Program-made: the position numbers and the translations under genes
Shown here: positions 31,505 through 38,937 of the stretch, piece after piece
Layout of the letters: each line of letters starts with the position of its first letter
Position numbering within the stretch: position 1 is the stretch's first letter
Assembly (NCBI GenBank): GCA_039028635.1
Contig: JBCCHV010000055.1
Coordinates: 1-45,908, forward strand
Direction: 5' to 3'
DNA from: Acidobacteriota bacterium
GTDB taxonomy: Bacteria > Acidobacteriota > Thermoanaerobaculia > Multivoradales > JBCCEF01
Length of the DNA: 45,908 nucleotides
Notes under the pieces: generated by a model
Databases searched by the model: none
What the model was told of the DNA's origin: nothing
The model's input: only the letters and a program-made list of their open reading frames with translations

Positions 31505-34500
31505 TTAACGACAAAGCTCGCTCAAAGCGGGCGAACGATTTCCATCGCTGATCACCACCATGTCGAGCTCCGGGAAGTCCTGCCCCGCCACCGTCGCCAG
31601 GCGCAGGCGGTATCCCCGGCCGGCGGTGAGGCCGAAACTGGTCGAGGCGGTGGCGCGGACATCTCGTAGGACGGCGAGAGCGAATCCCTTGCTGCCGGTC
31701 GGCGGCAAGCTGACCCCGAAGCTCCGCACCACGTTGGCGCTGGCGTCGGTGAGCTCGAGCCGAGCCCGCGCCGGCTTCTGCCCCGGCGTCCGATAGAGCA
31801 CGAAGATGCGGTAGCCGAGGGAGGTCACCGGCGGCGCCAGGAAGAGGTTGAGATCACCCGTCGCCCCGCTGGCTCCGGCGACCACCGCGCGCCCGGAGGA
31901 AGCGGTGGCCACGGTGGCGATCTTGAGACCGCGACGCACCCCGGCCTCGGCTTCGATCGCAAAGTGATTGGGATTGCCTTGGAAGGGCTTGGTGACATTG
32001 AACACGAAGGCGTCCGCCCCCACCGGGGTGGTGAGCTGGAACTGGCGCGGGCCACAGATTCCGGACTGACTCAGGTTGACCGAAAAGCGCGCCTGATTGG
32101 CGGTCGAGCCGGAGAGCGCGGCCGTGTTGGTGACCACCTGGGGAATGGTGACCTTGGCCCCTCCGAGGCCGACACCCCAGGCGGTCAAGGTGGCGGCGCC
32201 TCCGCTCGGACTATCGATGCTCCAAGGCGCCACGAAGTCGATCTGCGGCCGCACCGCTCCGCTCGAAGAAGCCTGCCGGACCTCGAGAGAAAGCTGTCGC
32301 TTCTTGGCCGGCAGACAGTGGGCGGCGGCCGGCAGACCGTCCGGCAGCAGGCAAGGCAGAACCTCGATCTGGTGCACACCGACCTGGAACTGATCCGGAT
32401 AGATCACCAGCTCGCCATCGCTGCTCGTCGAGGCCGTGCTCCACACGTCCCAATGGGTTCCCCGGACCAGCTTGTTGGTCGGCCCGGAGACCGGTCGTAG
32501 CTCGGCGATGGCGTAGGCGGCCCCCTGAAGTCCCGACGATGGCAGAGCGATGGTGGCGAATCCCATCGGGGCCGAGATGTTGTCGTCGACCACCGGGTAG
32601 ATCGCAGCCACCGCCGGACTCCCTTCCGGCGCCCGCAGCTCGACCGGGATCTCGACCACCCCGGCTGCGTTGCTGCCGTTCCGGAAGCTGCCGGAGACCA
32701 CCAGCTTGCGGGTCTTGCCGTAGAGGGCGGGATCGGAGCGCTTCCAGCGCAGATGAAGGCGAGCCTTCTCGCCGACCTGGCCGAGGGACGGCGAAGTCAG
32801 CGCGGCGCCGCTCGCCGGATCGCTGAACCAGGTATCGAAGTGAGCGGCGTCCCAAGCCAGCTCGACCAGCTCCAGTGAGCTCGAGCTGGTCAGGCTGGTG
32901 AGCTCGAGGTCCCAGGCGCGGGTCGCGCCGGGATAGAGGCGATCATTGTGATTGCCGACACTGGTCGCGGCAAGCTCCGCCGCCTGCTGCGAGAGAGTCT
33001 CTTCCAAAGTGATCTCGAGGCGCAGGTCGTACATCCCGATACCGACGCGGTACTCGCCATTCAAGGCCTGCACCGCCGGGTCCCAATGGTTGGCGGTGCA
33101 GAGCGAGCAAGGGGTGCGGTCGTAGGGCATGGCCAGCAACAAGGTCATGCCGGCGTCGTGATTGAACAGCAAGCGCCGCAGGTCCGAAATGGCGCGTCGC
33201 GAGGAGCCGGAAGCGGTGTTGACCAGACTGCCGAAAGAGAAGCCTTCGCCGCCAATGGTGCGCTGTATTCCTTGACTGCTCCAAGGGGACCAAGTGCTGG
33301 TCTTGATCGTCCCACCGGTCACCGAGCGCAGCTCCTGGTTGTAGGGATCCGGCATCTCGACCGGCATCGTCTGAATCTTGATGGTCCAGCCGTCTTTGAA
33401 CATCCACGGCAAGAGGCTGTAGGCCACCACTTCGTCCATGTTGGTCGACACCATCCCCGGGCCACGGAAGAAGGTGTTTTGCACGCCCAGCCGAATGTCC
33501 TTCACCGCCAGGGTCGGGTCCTGGCGCAGGTCGCGCTGCAGCGCCGCCATGGAGCGGAAGGAGACGACGGTGCGAAAGAACTCGTTATCGGCCCCTCTTC
33601 CCGCCAGCAGGTAGTTGGCGATCGATCGGCAGGACTTGAACCTCTCGAGGTCGCAGCGCATCGTGTGGGCGAAAGTGTCGTCTGCCACATTGCTGTTGAA
33701 CAGGGCGGGATCGAAGGTCGCGGCGAAGAAGCGACGGGTTCGGCTGACCTGCTTCTCGGTGAACTCGAAGCTCGCCGTCAACGCCGCTTCGGTGGTTCCC
33801 CAAGATCTGCTAAGGCGATCGGCCACCGGATGCTCGACGTAGTGACGAACTCGCCCACCGTCGAACCAGTCGGCGGCGTTCGACCGCCAGCTCTCCGGCG
33901 ACGGCACCGGCTCCTCGCCCTCGCCCGGCACCACCAGCGCCTCTTGGTACTCGAGGAGCTGCTCCTCGGGAATGGCCGGCTGGCTGACCATCGCGATCAC
34001 CCAATCGTCGTCCGAGCGGCCGAAAACCAGCGGCACCTCGGCGATGGTCTCGCCGGCCGCCAGACGCTCGTCGAAGGCCTCCAGCCAATGGCCGGCGACC
34101 TCCAGGTCGGCCTCGACGCTGAAGCGCTCGATCTGCTCCGGCGCGAGCTCGAAGTGCCATTCGCGAAAGGTCAGCGTGATGGCGAGGGAGCCCGGACGGA
34201 GCTCTGCCTGGAGGTCGATTCCGGGATAGAGATCCGGGTAGACGACTCCATTCTCGACCGCATCCCAGCGCTGCCCCCAGGCCGGCGCCGCCTCGGCGAC
34301 GGCAATCTCTTCTCCGGTCAGGGTATGAGCCCGGAGAACCCCCGGACGCCAGCGCAGCTCACCGTCTCCGAGCTCGACGAAGGCACCATCACCCAGCGTC
34401 GCGGGAAGCCGCGTCGCGAAGGAGTTGGTCGTGTTCACCCAGCCCTCTCCTGCCTGGAGACCGGGATCGATCTCGATCATTTCCTCGCCACCGGCGGGCC

Positions 34501-34690
34501 GATAGTGCAGCGGCTCGAGACCATAGTGGAGCGTGCGGCTGCCATCGAAGTTGTCGAAAGTCTTGCTGTAAACGTCGCGCTCTTCGAGGAGCTCGCTGCG
34601 CTCCCCATCAGCCCAGGTCCAGGCCGGCGCCAAAACGGTCATCACGGTTGCCATAAGCCACCCGCTCAGCCGGAATTGAAAATTGGTCAT
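31505..34690 (-). CDS. Large secreted beta-rich protein, 1061 aa
   Basis: A 1061-aa exported protein with a signal peptide at 1-27 (ends WTWADG). Start ATG 34690 follows GGAGGG; an upstream in-frame ATG at 34807 would hide this signal. No catalytic motif is recognised. The N-terminal part (about 30-260) contains 'HYGLEPLHYRPAGGEEMIEIDP' and 'YPDLYPGIDLQAEL' segments, of the kind seen before wall- or cell-surface repeat proteins. A Cys pair (PCSLC) lies near residue 525. Later segments look like immunoglobulin/IPT-type modules (about 640-920). The last 140 residues (FAIEAEAGVRR...GRGYRLRLATVAG..FPELDMVVIS) resemble a carbohydrate-binding-module-type beta-sandwich. It is monocistronic and followed by a strong terminator. 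A surface adhesin or polymer-binding role is inference. Confidence 0.75.
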   Translation of the reverse strand: MTNFQFRLSGWLMATVMTVLAPAWTWADGERSELLEERDVYSKTFDNFDGSRTLHYGLEPLHYRPAGGEEMIEIDPGLQAGEGWVNTTNSFATRLPATLGDGAFVELGDGELRWRPGVLRAHTLTGEEIAVAEAAPAWGQRWDAVENGVVYPDLYPGIDLQAELRPGSLAITLTFREWHFELAPEQIERFSVEADLEVAGHWLEAFDERLAAGETIAEVPLVFGRSDDDWVIAMVSQPAIPEEQLLEYQEALVVPGEGEEPVPSPESWRSNAADWFDGGRVRHYVEHPVADRLSRSWGTTEAALTASFEFTEKQVSRTRRFFAATFDPALFNSNVADDTFAHTMRCDLERFKSCRSIANYLLAGRGADNEFFRTVVSFRSMAALQRDLRQDPTLAVKDIRLGVQNTFFRGPGMVSTNMDEVVAYSLLPWMFKDGWTIKIQTMPVEMPDPYNQELRSVTGGTIKTSTWSPWSSQGIQRTIGGEGFSFGSLVNTASGSSRRAISDLRRLLFNHDAGMTLLLAMPYDRTPCSLCTANHWDPAVQALNGEYRVGIGMYDLRLEITLEETLSQQAAELAATSVGNHNDRLYPGATRAWDLELTSLTSSSSLELVELAWDAAHFDTWFSDPASGAALTSPSLGQVGEKARLHLRWKRSDPALYGKTRKLVVSGSFRNGSNAAGVVEIPVELRAPEGSPAVAAIYPVVDDNISAPMGFATIALPSSGLQGAAYAIAELRPVSGPTNKLVRGTHWDVWSTASTSSDGELVIYPDQFQVGVHQIEVLPCLLPDGLPAAAHCLPAKKRQLSLEVRQASSSGAVRPQIDFVAPWSIDSPSGGAATLTAWGVGLGGAKVTIPQVVTNTAALSGSTANQARFSVNLSQSGICGPRQFQLTTPVGADAFVFNVTKPFQGNPNHFAIEAEAGVRRGLKIATVATASSGRAVVAGASGATGDLNLFLAPPVTSLGYRIFVLYRTPGQKPARARLELTDASANVVRSFGVSLPPTGSKGFALAVLRDVRATASTSFGLTAGRGYRLRLATVAGQDFPELDMVVISDGNRSPALSELCR

Positions 34691-34944
34691 GATTCCCTCC
34701 TTCGGTGTCGCAGGCGCCGGAACTGGCGGCGACGGCTGGGAGAGAGAGCAAGCCTTCTGCCAAGCTGCGAAGGAATCTGGGAATCCCCTCGGAGCCTTTC
34801 GAATCAATGCCTTACCCGAGGAACGAGAAACCGCTTGGAAGACACATCGGGGACCTGCGTCTCACTTTCGAGAGACGAGATTCTCGCCTTCGAGAGTGGA
34901 GCCCGTCGCGCCCGGCTTCTCGCAACGAGCCGGCGAGCCAGCGA

Positions 34945-35157
34945 TCAGAGAGGCTGCGAGCGGAGGAGCCGCCGACCGAGGACGACCGACAGCACCAAAA
35001 ACAACACGCTCGCCGCCGCCCACCGGATCCAATCTCGAGATTCTGCCGTCTCGGGTATCAGCCAGTACTGCAGAAAGCCGACGAAGGAGTAGAGAAAGCC
35101 GTAGGTCACGGCGATCTGAAGGCCCCAGAAAAAGGCTTGAGATCTCTTGCTGCTCAT
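34945..35157 (-). CDS. Small two-span membrane protein, 70 aa
   Basis: A 70-aa hydrophobic protein with spans at about 9-30 (FFWGLQIAVTYGFLYSFVGFLQYWL) and 43-62 (WAAASVLFLVLSVVLG), ending in a basic tail (RRLLRSQPL). No Shine-Dalgarno is clear before ATG 35157, so the start is uncertain. The amphipathic pattern and charge distribution, however, argue for a real gene. Not recognised; it lies upstream of the 1061-aa gene on the same strand. Confidence 0.5.
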   Translation of the reverse strand: MSSKRSQAFFWGLQIAVTYGFLYSFVGFLQYWLIPETAESRDWIRWAAASVLFLVLSVVLGRRLLRSQPL

Positions 35158-35432
35158 CCGAAGGCTCGAGGTCTGTGGAGACCCGCAGCTTAGCAGGCAC
35201 CGAAGACCCAGCCGCCTTCCTTGTGAACGAGTCGAACCTGGCGAGAGGGCTCCCACCCCCACCATCGACAGGGGCGATACCGGCGCAAAGAACGAGCCAA
35301 GTCTGGCCCTCTTCCAGTGCCCGATCGCCGTTTCCTTCTCTAGGGTTTCGACAGTTCTCAGCAAGCACCCGAACGGCGCCTTCGACGGCTCGGTCGAGCC
35401 GCATCCGGCGCCGAACTTGAAGGAGATTTCCC

Positions 35433-37646
35433 ATGTCGAACAAGCTCAACGCCCTCTTCGCCGTCGGCTGGCTGACCTGTGGCCTGCTGGCAATCTCGCC
35501 GCTGGCCGCCGACGACGGCGCCATCCAGGTGCGAGACATCGCTCCCGGCAGCAGCGACTCCGTCCCTCAGAACTTCTTTCCCTTCGGCGACCGCATGCTC
35601 TTCGCCGCCACCGATCGTGGCGACGTCGGTCTCGAGCTGTGGAGCAGCGATGGCACCGAAGACGGCACCTTCCTGGTCAAAGAGATCTTCCCCGGGGTCT
35701 TCGGCGGCGTGCCTCAGAAGTTCAACGCCCTCGGCGAGACGGTGATCTTCGTCGCCAATGACGGCGTGCACGGCGTCGAGCTGTGGCGCACCGACGGTGA
35801 CGAGGATTCCACCGAGCTGATCCTGGATATCGAGCCGGGGCCCAACGACTCGCTGCCGGACGACTTCGTCGCTTTCGGCGACCACTTCTTCTTCACCGCC
35901 GACACCGGAGCCCACGGTCGCGAGCTGTGGATCACCGACGGCACCGAAGACGGCACCCGCCTGGTCAAGGACATCCGACGCGGCAGCACGAGCTCTGAGC
36001 CGCGAGACTTCACGCCCTTCGGCGACCATCTGATCTTCACCGCCGACGACGGCGATGCCGGCCGCGAGCTGTGGATCACCGACGGCACCGAGCGCGGCAC
36101 CGAGATCCTCGCCGACATCGACCCCGGGCGCTCCGGTTCCGATCCGCAACAGCTCACTCGCTTCTTCGATCAGGTGGTGTTCGTCGCCAATGACGGCGAT
36201 CACGGACTCGAGCCGTGGATCACCGACGGCACCGAGCGCGGCACCGAGATCCTCGCCGACATCGACCCCGGGCGCTCCGGTTCCGATCCGGAGCAGCTCA
36301 CTGCCTTCGGCGAGCTGCTGGTGTTCAGCGCCGACGACGGCGATTTCGGCCGCGAGCCCTGGATCACCGACGGCAGCGAGCGCGGTACCGAAATCCTCGC
36401 CGACGTGCACCCGGATAACTTCAGCTCCGATCCCGAGCAGTTCCGAGTCCTCGGCGACGGCACCCTGCTGTTCGTCGCCGACAACCGCGTCAACGGCGCC
36501 GAGCTGTGGCGCAGCGACGGCAGCGAGCGCGGCACCGAGATCGTCGCCGACATCGACCCCGGCGCCGGCGATGCCCGGATCAGCAACCTCACCACCTTCG
36601 GCGACTTCGCTCTCTTTCGTGCCCGCTCCGAGGGCATCGTGCTGCAGCTCTGGATCACCGATGGCAGCGAGCGCGGCACCGAGCTGCGGGTCGACGAAGA
36701 CCGCCGCCCCGTCATCCCCGTGATCGACCCTGACGGCCGCCTGTTCACGGCGGTCGACGACGCGATCTTCTTCGCCGCCCAGGACAGCGCCCACGGCATC
36801 GAGCTGTGGCGCACCGATGGCACCGAGGACGGCACCGTCCTGGCGGCGGACATCAACCCGCGGGGCGATTCCGTGCCGACCCAGCTCACCGCCCTCGGCC
36901 GCCAGCTTCTCTTCACCGCCAACGACGGCGACGAAGGCGTGGAGCTGTTCGCCAAAGCGCCCAACATCTCGGTGGCGAATCTGCGCATCGCCGAGGGTGA
37001 CGTTGGCGAGACCCTCGCCGAGGTCGAGGTCCGGCTCTCCCATCCCCTCGACGACGAGGTCGTCGCGCGGCTCCGGACCCGCGGCCGCTCGGCCAGCTCG
37101 AGCAGCGACTTCCGTAGCCGCACGACCCGCCTGGAGTTCGCCCCCGGCGAGGTGGTCCGAATCCTCGAGGTGCCGATCCGCGGCGACCAGCAGTTCGAAG
37201 ACGACGAGATCTTCGAGGTCGAGGTCGGCCTCCCCTTGATTCGCGCCTTCGCCGTCGCCGAGCCCGGCGAGATCACCATCGTCAACGACGACGATCCGCC
37301 GCGCCTGACGATCCTCGACACCACCATCGAGGAAACCGACAGCGGCCGCCGAGCGGTGTCCTTCCGGGTCACCCTCTCGCCGCCGAGCCCACAGCGGGTC
37401 CGGGTGCGCGCCACCACCTTCGACGACTCCGCCACCGTCGCCGACCGCGACTACATCCGCCGCACCCGCTTCGTCACCATTCCGGCGAACCGGGAAGAGG
37501 CAGTGTTCAAGGTCTTCGTGCGCGGCGATCGCGAGGTCGAAGGGGACGAGCGGTTCGGCGTCCTGCTGAGCGATCCGCAAGGCGCCGTCATCGCTGGCGG
37601 CGAGGCCTTCTGCACCATCCTCGACAACGACGTGCCGGCACCCTGA
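35433..37646 (+). CDS. Secreted ELWxTDGT-repeat protein with Calx-beta domains
   Basis: A 737-aa exported protein. Signal peptide 1-26 (LLAISPLAADD). Residues about 30-505 hold nine to ten repeats of about 48 residues, each with 'F.ADDG.HG.ELW.TDGTE.GT.L..DI.PG..S..P' (hyalin-like/ELWxxDGT repeats, expected to form a beta-propeller-like array). Two Calx-beta domains follow (about 507-602 and 607-735, each ending 'I.NDDDPP' or 'ILDNDVPAP') with acidic calcium-binding edges. Start ATG 35433 follows AAGGAGA. Two neighbouring repeats share 76 identical bases. A typical plus-strand terminator follows at 37670. Likely an extracellular or surface calcium-binding protein. Confidence 0.85.
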   Translation: MSNKLNALFAVGWLTCGLLAISPLAADDGAIQVRDIAPGSSDSVPQNFFPFGDRMLFAATDRGDVGLELWSSDGTEDGTFLVKEIFPGVFGGVPQKFNALGETVIFVANDGVHGVELWRTDGDEDSTELILDIEPGPNDSLPDDFVAFGDHFFFTADTGAHGRELWITDGTEDGTRLVKDIRRGSTSSEPRDFTPFGDHLIFTADDGDAGRELWITDGTERGTEILADIDPGRSGSDPQQLTRFFDQVVFVANDGDHGLEPWITDGTERGTEILADIDPGRSGSDPEQLTAFGELLVFSADDGDFGREPWITDGSERGTEILADVHPDNFSSDPEQFRVLGDGTLLFVADNRVNGAELWRSDGSERGTEIVADIDPGAGDARISNLTTFGDFALFRARSEGIVLQLWITDGSERGTELRVDEDRRPVIPVIDPDGRLFTAVDDAIFFAAQDSAHGIELWRTDGTEDGTVLAADINPRGDSVPTQLTALGRQLLFTANDGDEGVELFAKAPNISVANLRIAEGDVGETLAEVEVRLSHPLDDEVVARLRTRGRSASSSSDFRSRTTRLEFAPGEVVRILEVPIRGDQQFEDDEIFEVEVGLPLIRAFAVAEPGEITIVNDDDPPRLTILDTTIEETDSGRRAVSFRVTLSPPSPQRVRVRATTFDDSATVADRDYIRRTRFVTIPANREEAVFKVFVRGDREVEGDERFGVLLSDPQGAVIAGGEAFCTILDNDVPAP
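36071..36290 (+). repeat. Exact 76-bp direct repeat inside the ELWxTDGT gene
   Basis: Bases 36071-36146 and 36215-36290 are identical and lie 144 bp (48 codons, one protein repeat) apart. Other repeat copies in this gene have diverged at the base level, so this pair reflects recent duplication or gene conversion. Confidence 0.8.
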
Positions 37647-37669
37647 GAGGCGGACCGGCTCGCGATCCC

Positions 37670-37697
37670 GGGGCGCGCCGCAAGGCGCGTCCCTTTT
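37670..37697 (+). terminator. Rho-independent terminator after the Calx-beta protein gene
   Basis: GGGGCGCGCC (37670-37679) pairs with GGCGCGTCCC (37684-37693), with one G.U pair, around GCAA, and TTTT (37694-37697) follows. It lies 24 bp after the stop codon on the plus strand. Confidence 0.75.
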
Positions 37698-37736
37698 CGC
37701 TTGACCCAACGAAGATCACCGGACCCTCTCGCCGCC

Positions 37737-38159
37737 TCAGGGTCGCGGCTGCGGCAGGCCCTCCGCATCGACCGCGAAGGCTTCTTTCTCGAAGGGATTG
37801 TCGCGATAGACGTCGCCGCCGCGCAGCCCCACCCACAGACTGGCGAGGAGATAGGCGGGCACGAACAAGGGCCCCCAGCGCTCGGCCTGGCGCACATGAA
37901 CCCGTTCGTGGATTCGCCAGCGCTCGAGATCCTGCGCGCGACACCCCAGGACCACATGACCGAGGGTGAGCGCCGCGGCACGAATCCAGGGGCGACGCAG
38001 CAGCCAGGTGGCGAAGCCACCGTGAACCTCCAGGGTGCCATCGACCAGGCGCCAGCGACCGCCGGTGGCCGCGGCGACCAGCGCCACCAGCAATCCGCAG
38101 GCCGAGGTCGGCGCAGCCCACAGGTAGCGCCCGACCCGTCCGATGGCGGCGCCGATCAT
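37737..38159 (-). CDS. Small membrane-associated HExxH protein
   Basis: A 140-aa protein. Hydrophobic stretches occur at about 15-32 and 62-72. The motif His84-Glu-Arg-Val-His88 (WRIHERVHVRQAERWG) is followed by GLRGGDVYRDNPFEKEA with Glu114 as a plausible third zinc ligand. This fits a minimal zincin similar in pattern to DUF4157-like 'HExxHxxQ ... NxxExxA' proteins; activity is inference. Its ATG overlaps the stop of the M50-like gene (ATGA, 4 bp), so the two are translationally coupled and probably work together. Start ATG 38159 was chosen for this overlap. Confidence 0.65.
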   Translation of the reverse strand: MIGAAIGRVGRYLWAAPTSACGLLVALVAAATGGRWRLVDGTLEVHGGFATWLLRRPWIRAAALTLGHVVLGCRAQDLERWRIHERVHVRQAERWGPLFVPAYLLASLWVGLRGGDVYRDNPFEKEAFAVDAEGLPQPRP

Positions 38160-38884
38160 CGTCGAAACCACGCCCGGTAGACCGCCACGGCGATGATCGC
38201 CGCCGCCATGACCGCCCACAGCACGGCCCAGACCGGCGCCGGAATACGGGTCAGCTCGGCCATCGACAGGGCATCGTTGGCGGGCGCCTGGGAAGTCGCC
38301 GACAGGCCGATCAACACGCGCAGGTCATCGAGCGCGAAGAGCGCCGCTTCGAAGGCCACCAGATGGACGAAGAACACCACCCAGCGCAGCGGCAGAGCGA
38401 GGCCGACCCAGAGAAAGAGCAAGCCAATGCTGCCGCCGGCGGCGGTGGTCAAGAGGCCGCTCAAGACGTCGCCATGCCAGACGCTGGGCAAACCGAAGCG
38501 CAGGGTCAGCAGGATCATCAGGGCACCGGAGGCGATCAGCGCCCCGCGGCCAGCCCGCGGTCGGCTGCCGAGCCAAACCAAGAGCGCCCCGAAGCAGGCT
38601 GCCCCGAGGTAGCCCGCCGGAATCACCACGCTGCGCACACCGCCGGCCGTGTAGGCCAGACCGGAGCCATCGGTGTTGATCAAAAAGCGCTCGAAGCGCC
38701 CCCCGGTAGCCAGCGCCGCCAGGCCGTGGCTGAGCTCGTGGACGGTGGTCAGCAGCAGCCGAAACGGGTAGGCCAGCACCTGAAACCAGGGGACCCAGGC
38801 GAGGGCGACCGCCACCACCGCCGCCAGAGCCACCATCTGGACCAACTCTTGACGCGGCAGGGTTTTGGCGACGGACGGACTCAT
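38156..38884 (-). CDS. M50B-like membrane protein
   Basis: A 242-aa polytopic protein, about six spans (18-45, 80-105, 112-132, 145-165, 167-190, 215-238). His49-Glu-Leu-Ser-His53 in TVHELSHGLAALATGG, followed by FLINTDGSGLAYTAGG, is the signature of the Peptidase_M50B-like family. Members resemble site-2 proteases but their substrates are unknown. It is co-translated with the small HExxH protein downstream and is divergent, with only 53 bp between starts, from the large metzincin-like gene. Confidence 0.82.
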   Translation of the reverse strand: MSPSVAKTLPRQELVQMVALAAVVAVALAWVPWFQVLAYPFRLLLTTVHELSHGLAALATGGRFERFLINTDGSGLAYTAGGVRSVVIPAGYLGAACFGALLVWLGSRPRAGRGALIASGALMILLTLRFGLPSVWHGDVLSGLLTTAAGGSIGLLFLWVGLALPLRWVVFFVHLVAFEAALFALDDLRVLIGLSATSQAPANDALSMAELTRIPAPVWAVLWAVMAAAIIAVAVYRAWFRR

Positions 38885-38937
38885 CGTCGCCGAGCCTACA
38901 GGACTCGGGGGTCGCCGCCTGGAGATGCTACGCTGAC

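Noticed and set aside
31082-31669. Open frames on both strands within the hairpin-rich segment
   Set aside because: Translations are driven by the hairpin repeats, start without ribosome sites and run across a clear terminator. A structured RNA or UTR reading fits better.
32948-35092. A plus-strand frame opposite the 1061-aa gene
   Set aside because: Arg/Gly/His-rich antisense translation with no ribosome site. The minus-strand gene has a signal peptide and strong SD.
34862-35539. A 225-aa minus-strand frame overlapping the small membrane protein
   Set aside because: No ribosome site and a disordered Arg/Ser-rich product. The other frame gives a clean two-span membrane protein.
35358-37709. 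A long minus-strand frame across the ELWxTDGT gene
   Set aside because: It mirrors the repeat array (GDDLGAALxAVG repeats) and has no independent motif. The plus-strand frame has a signal peptide, Calx-beta domains and a terminator.
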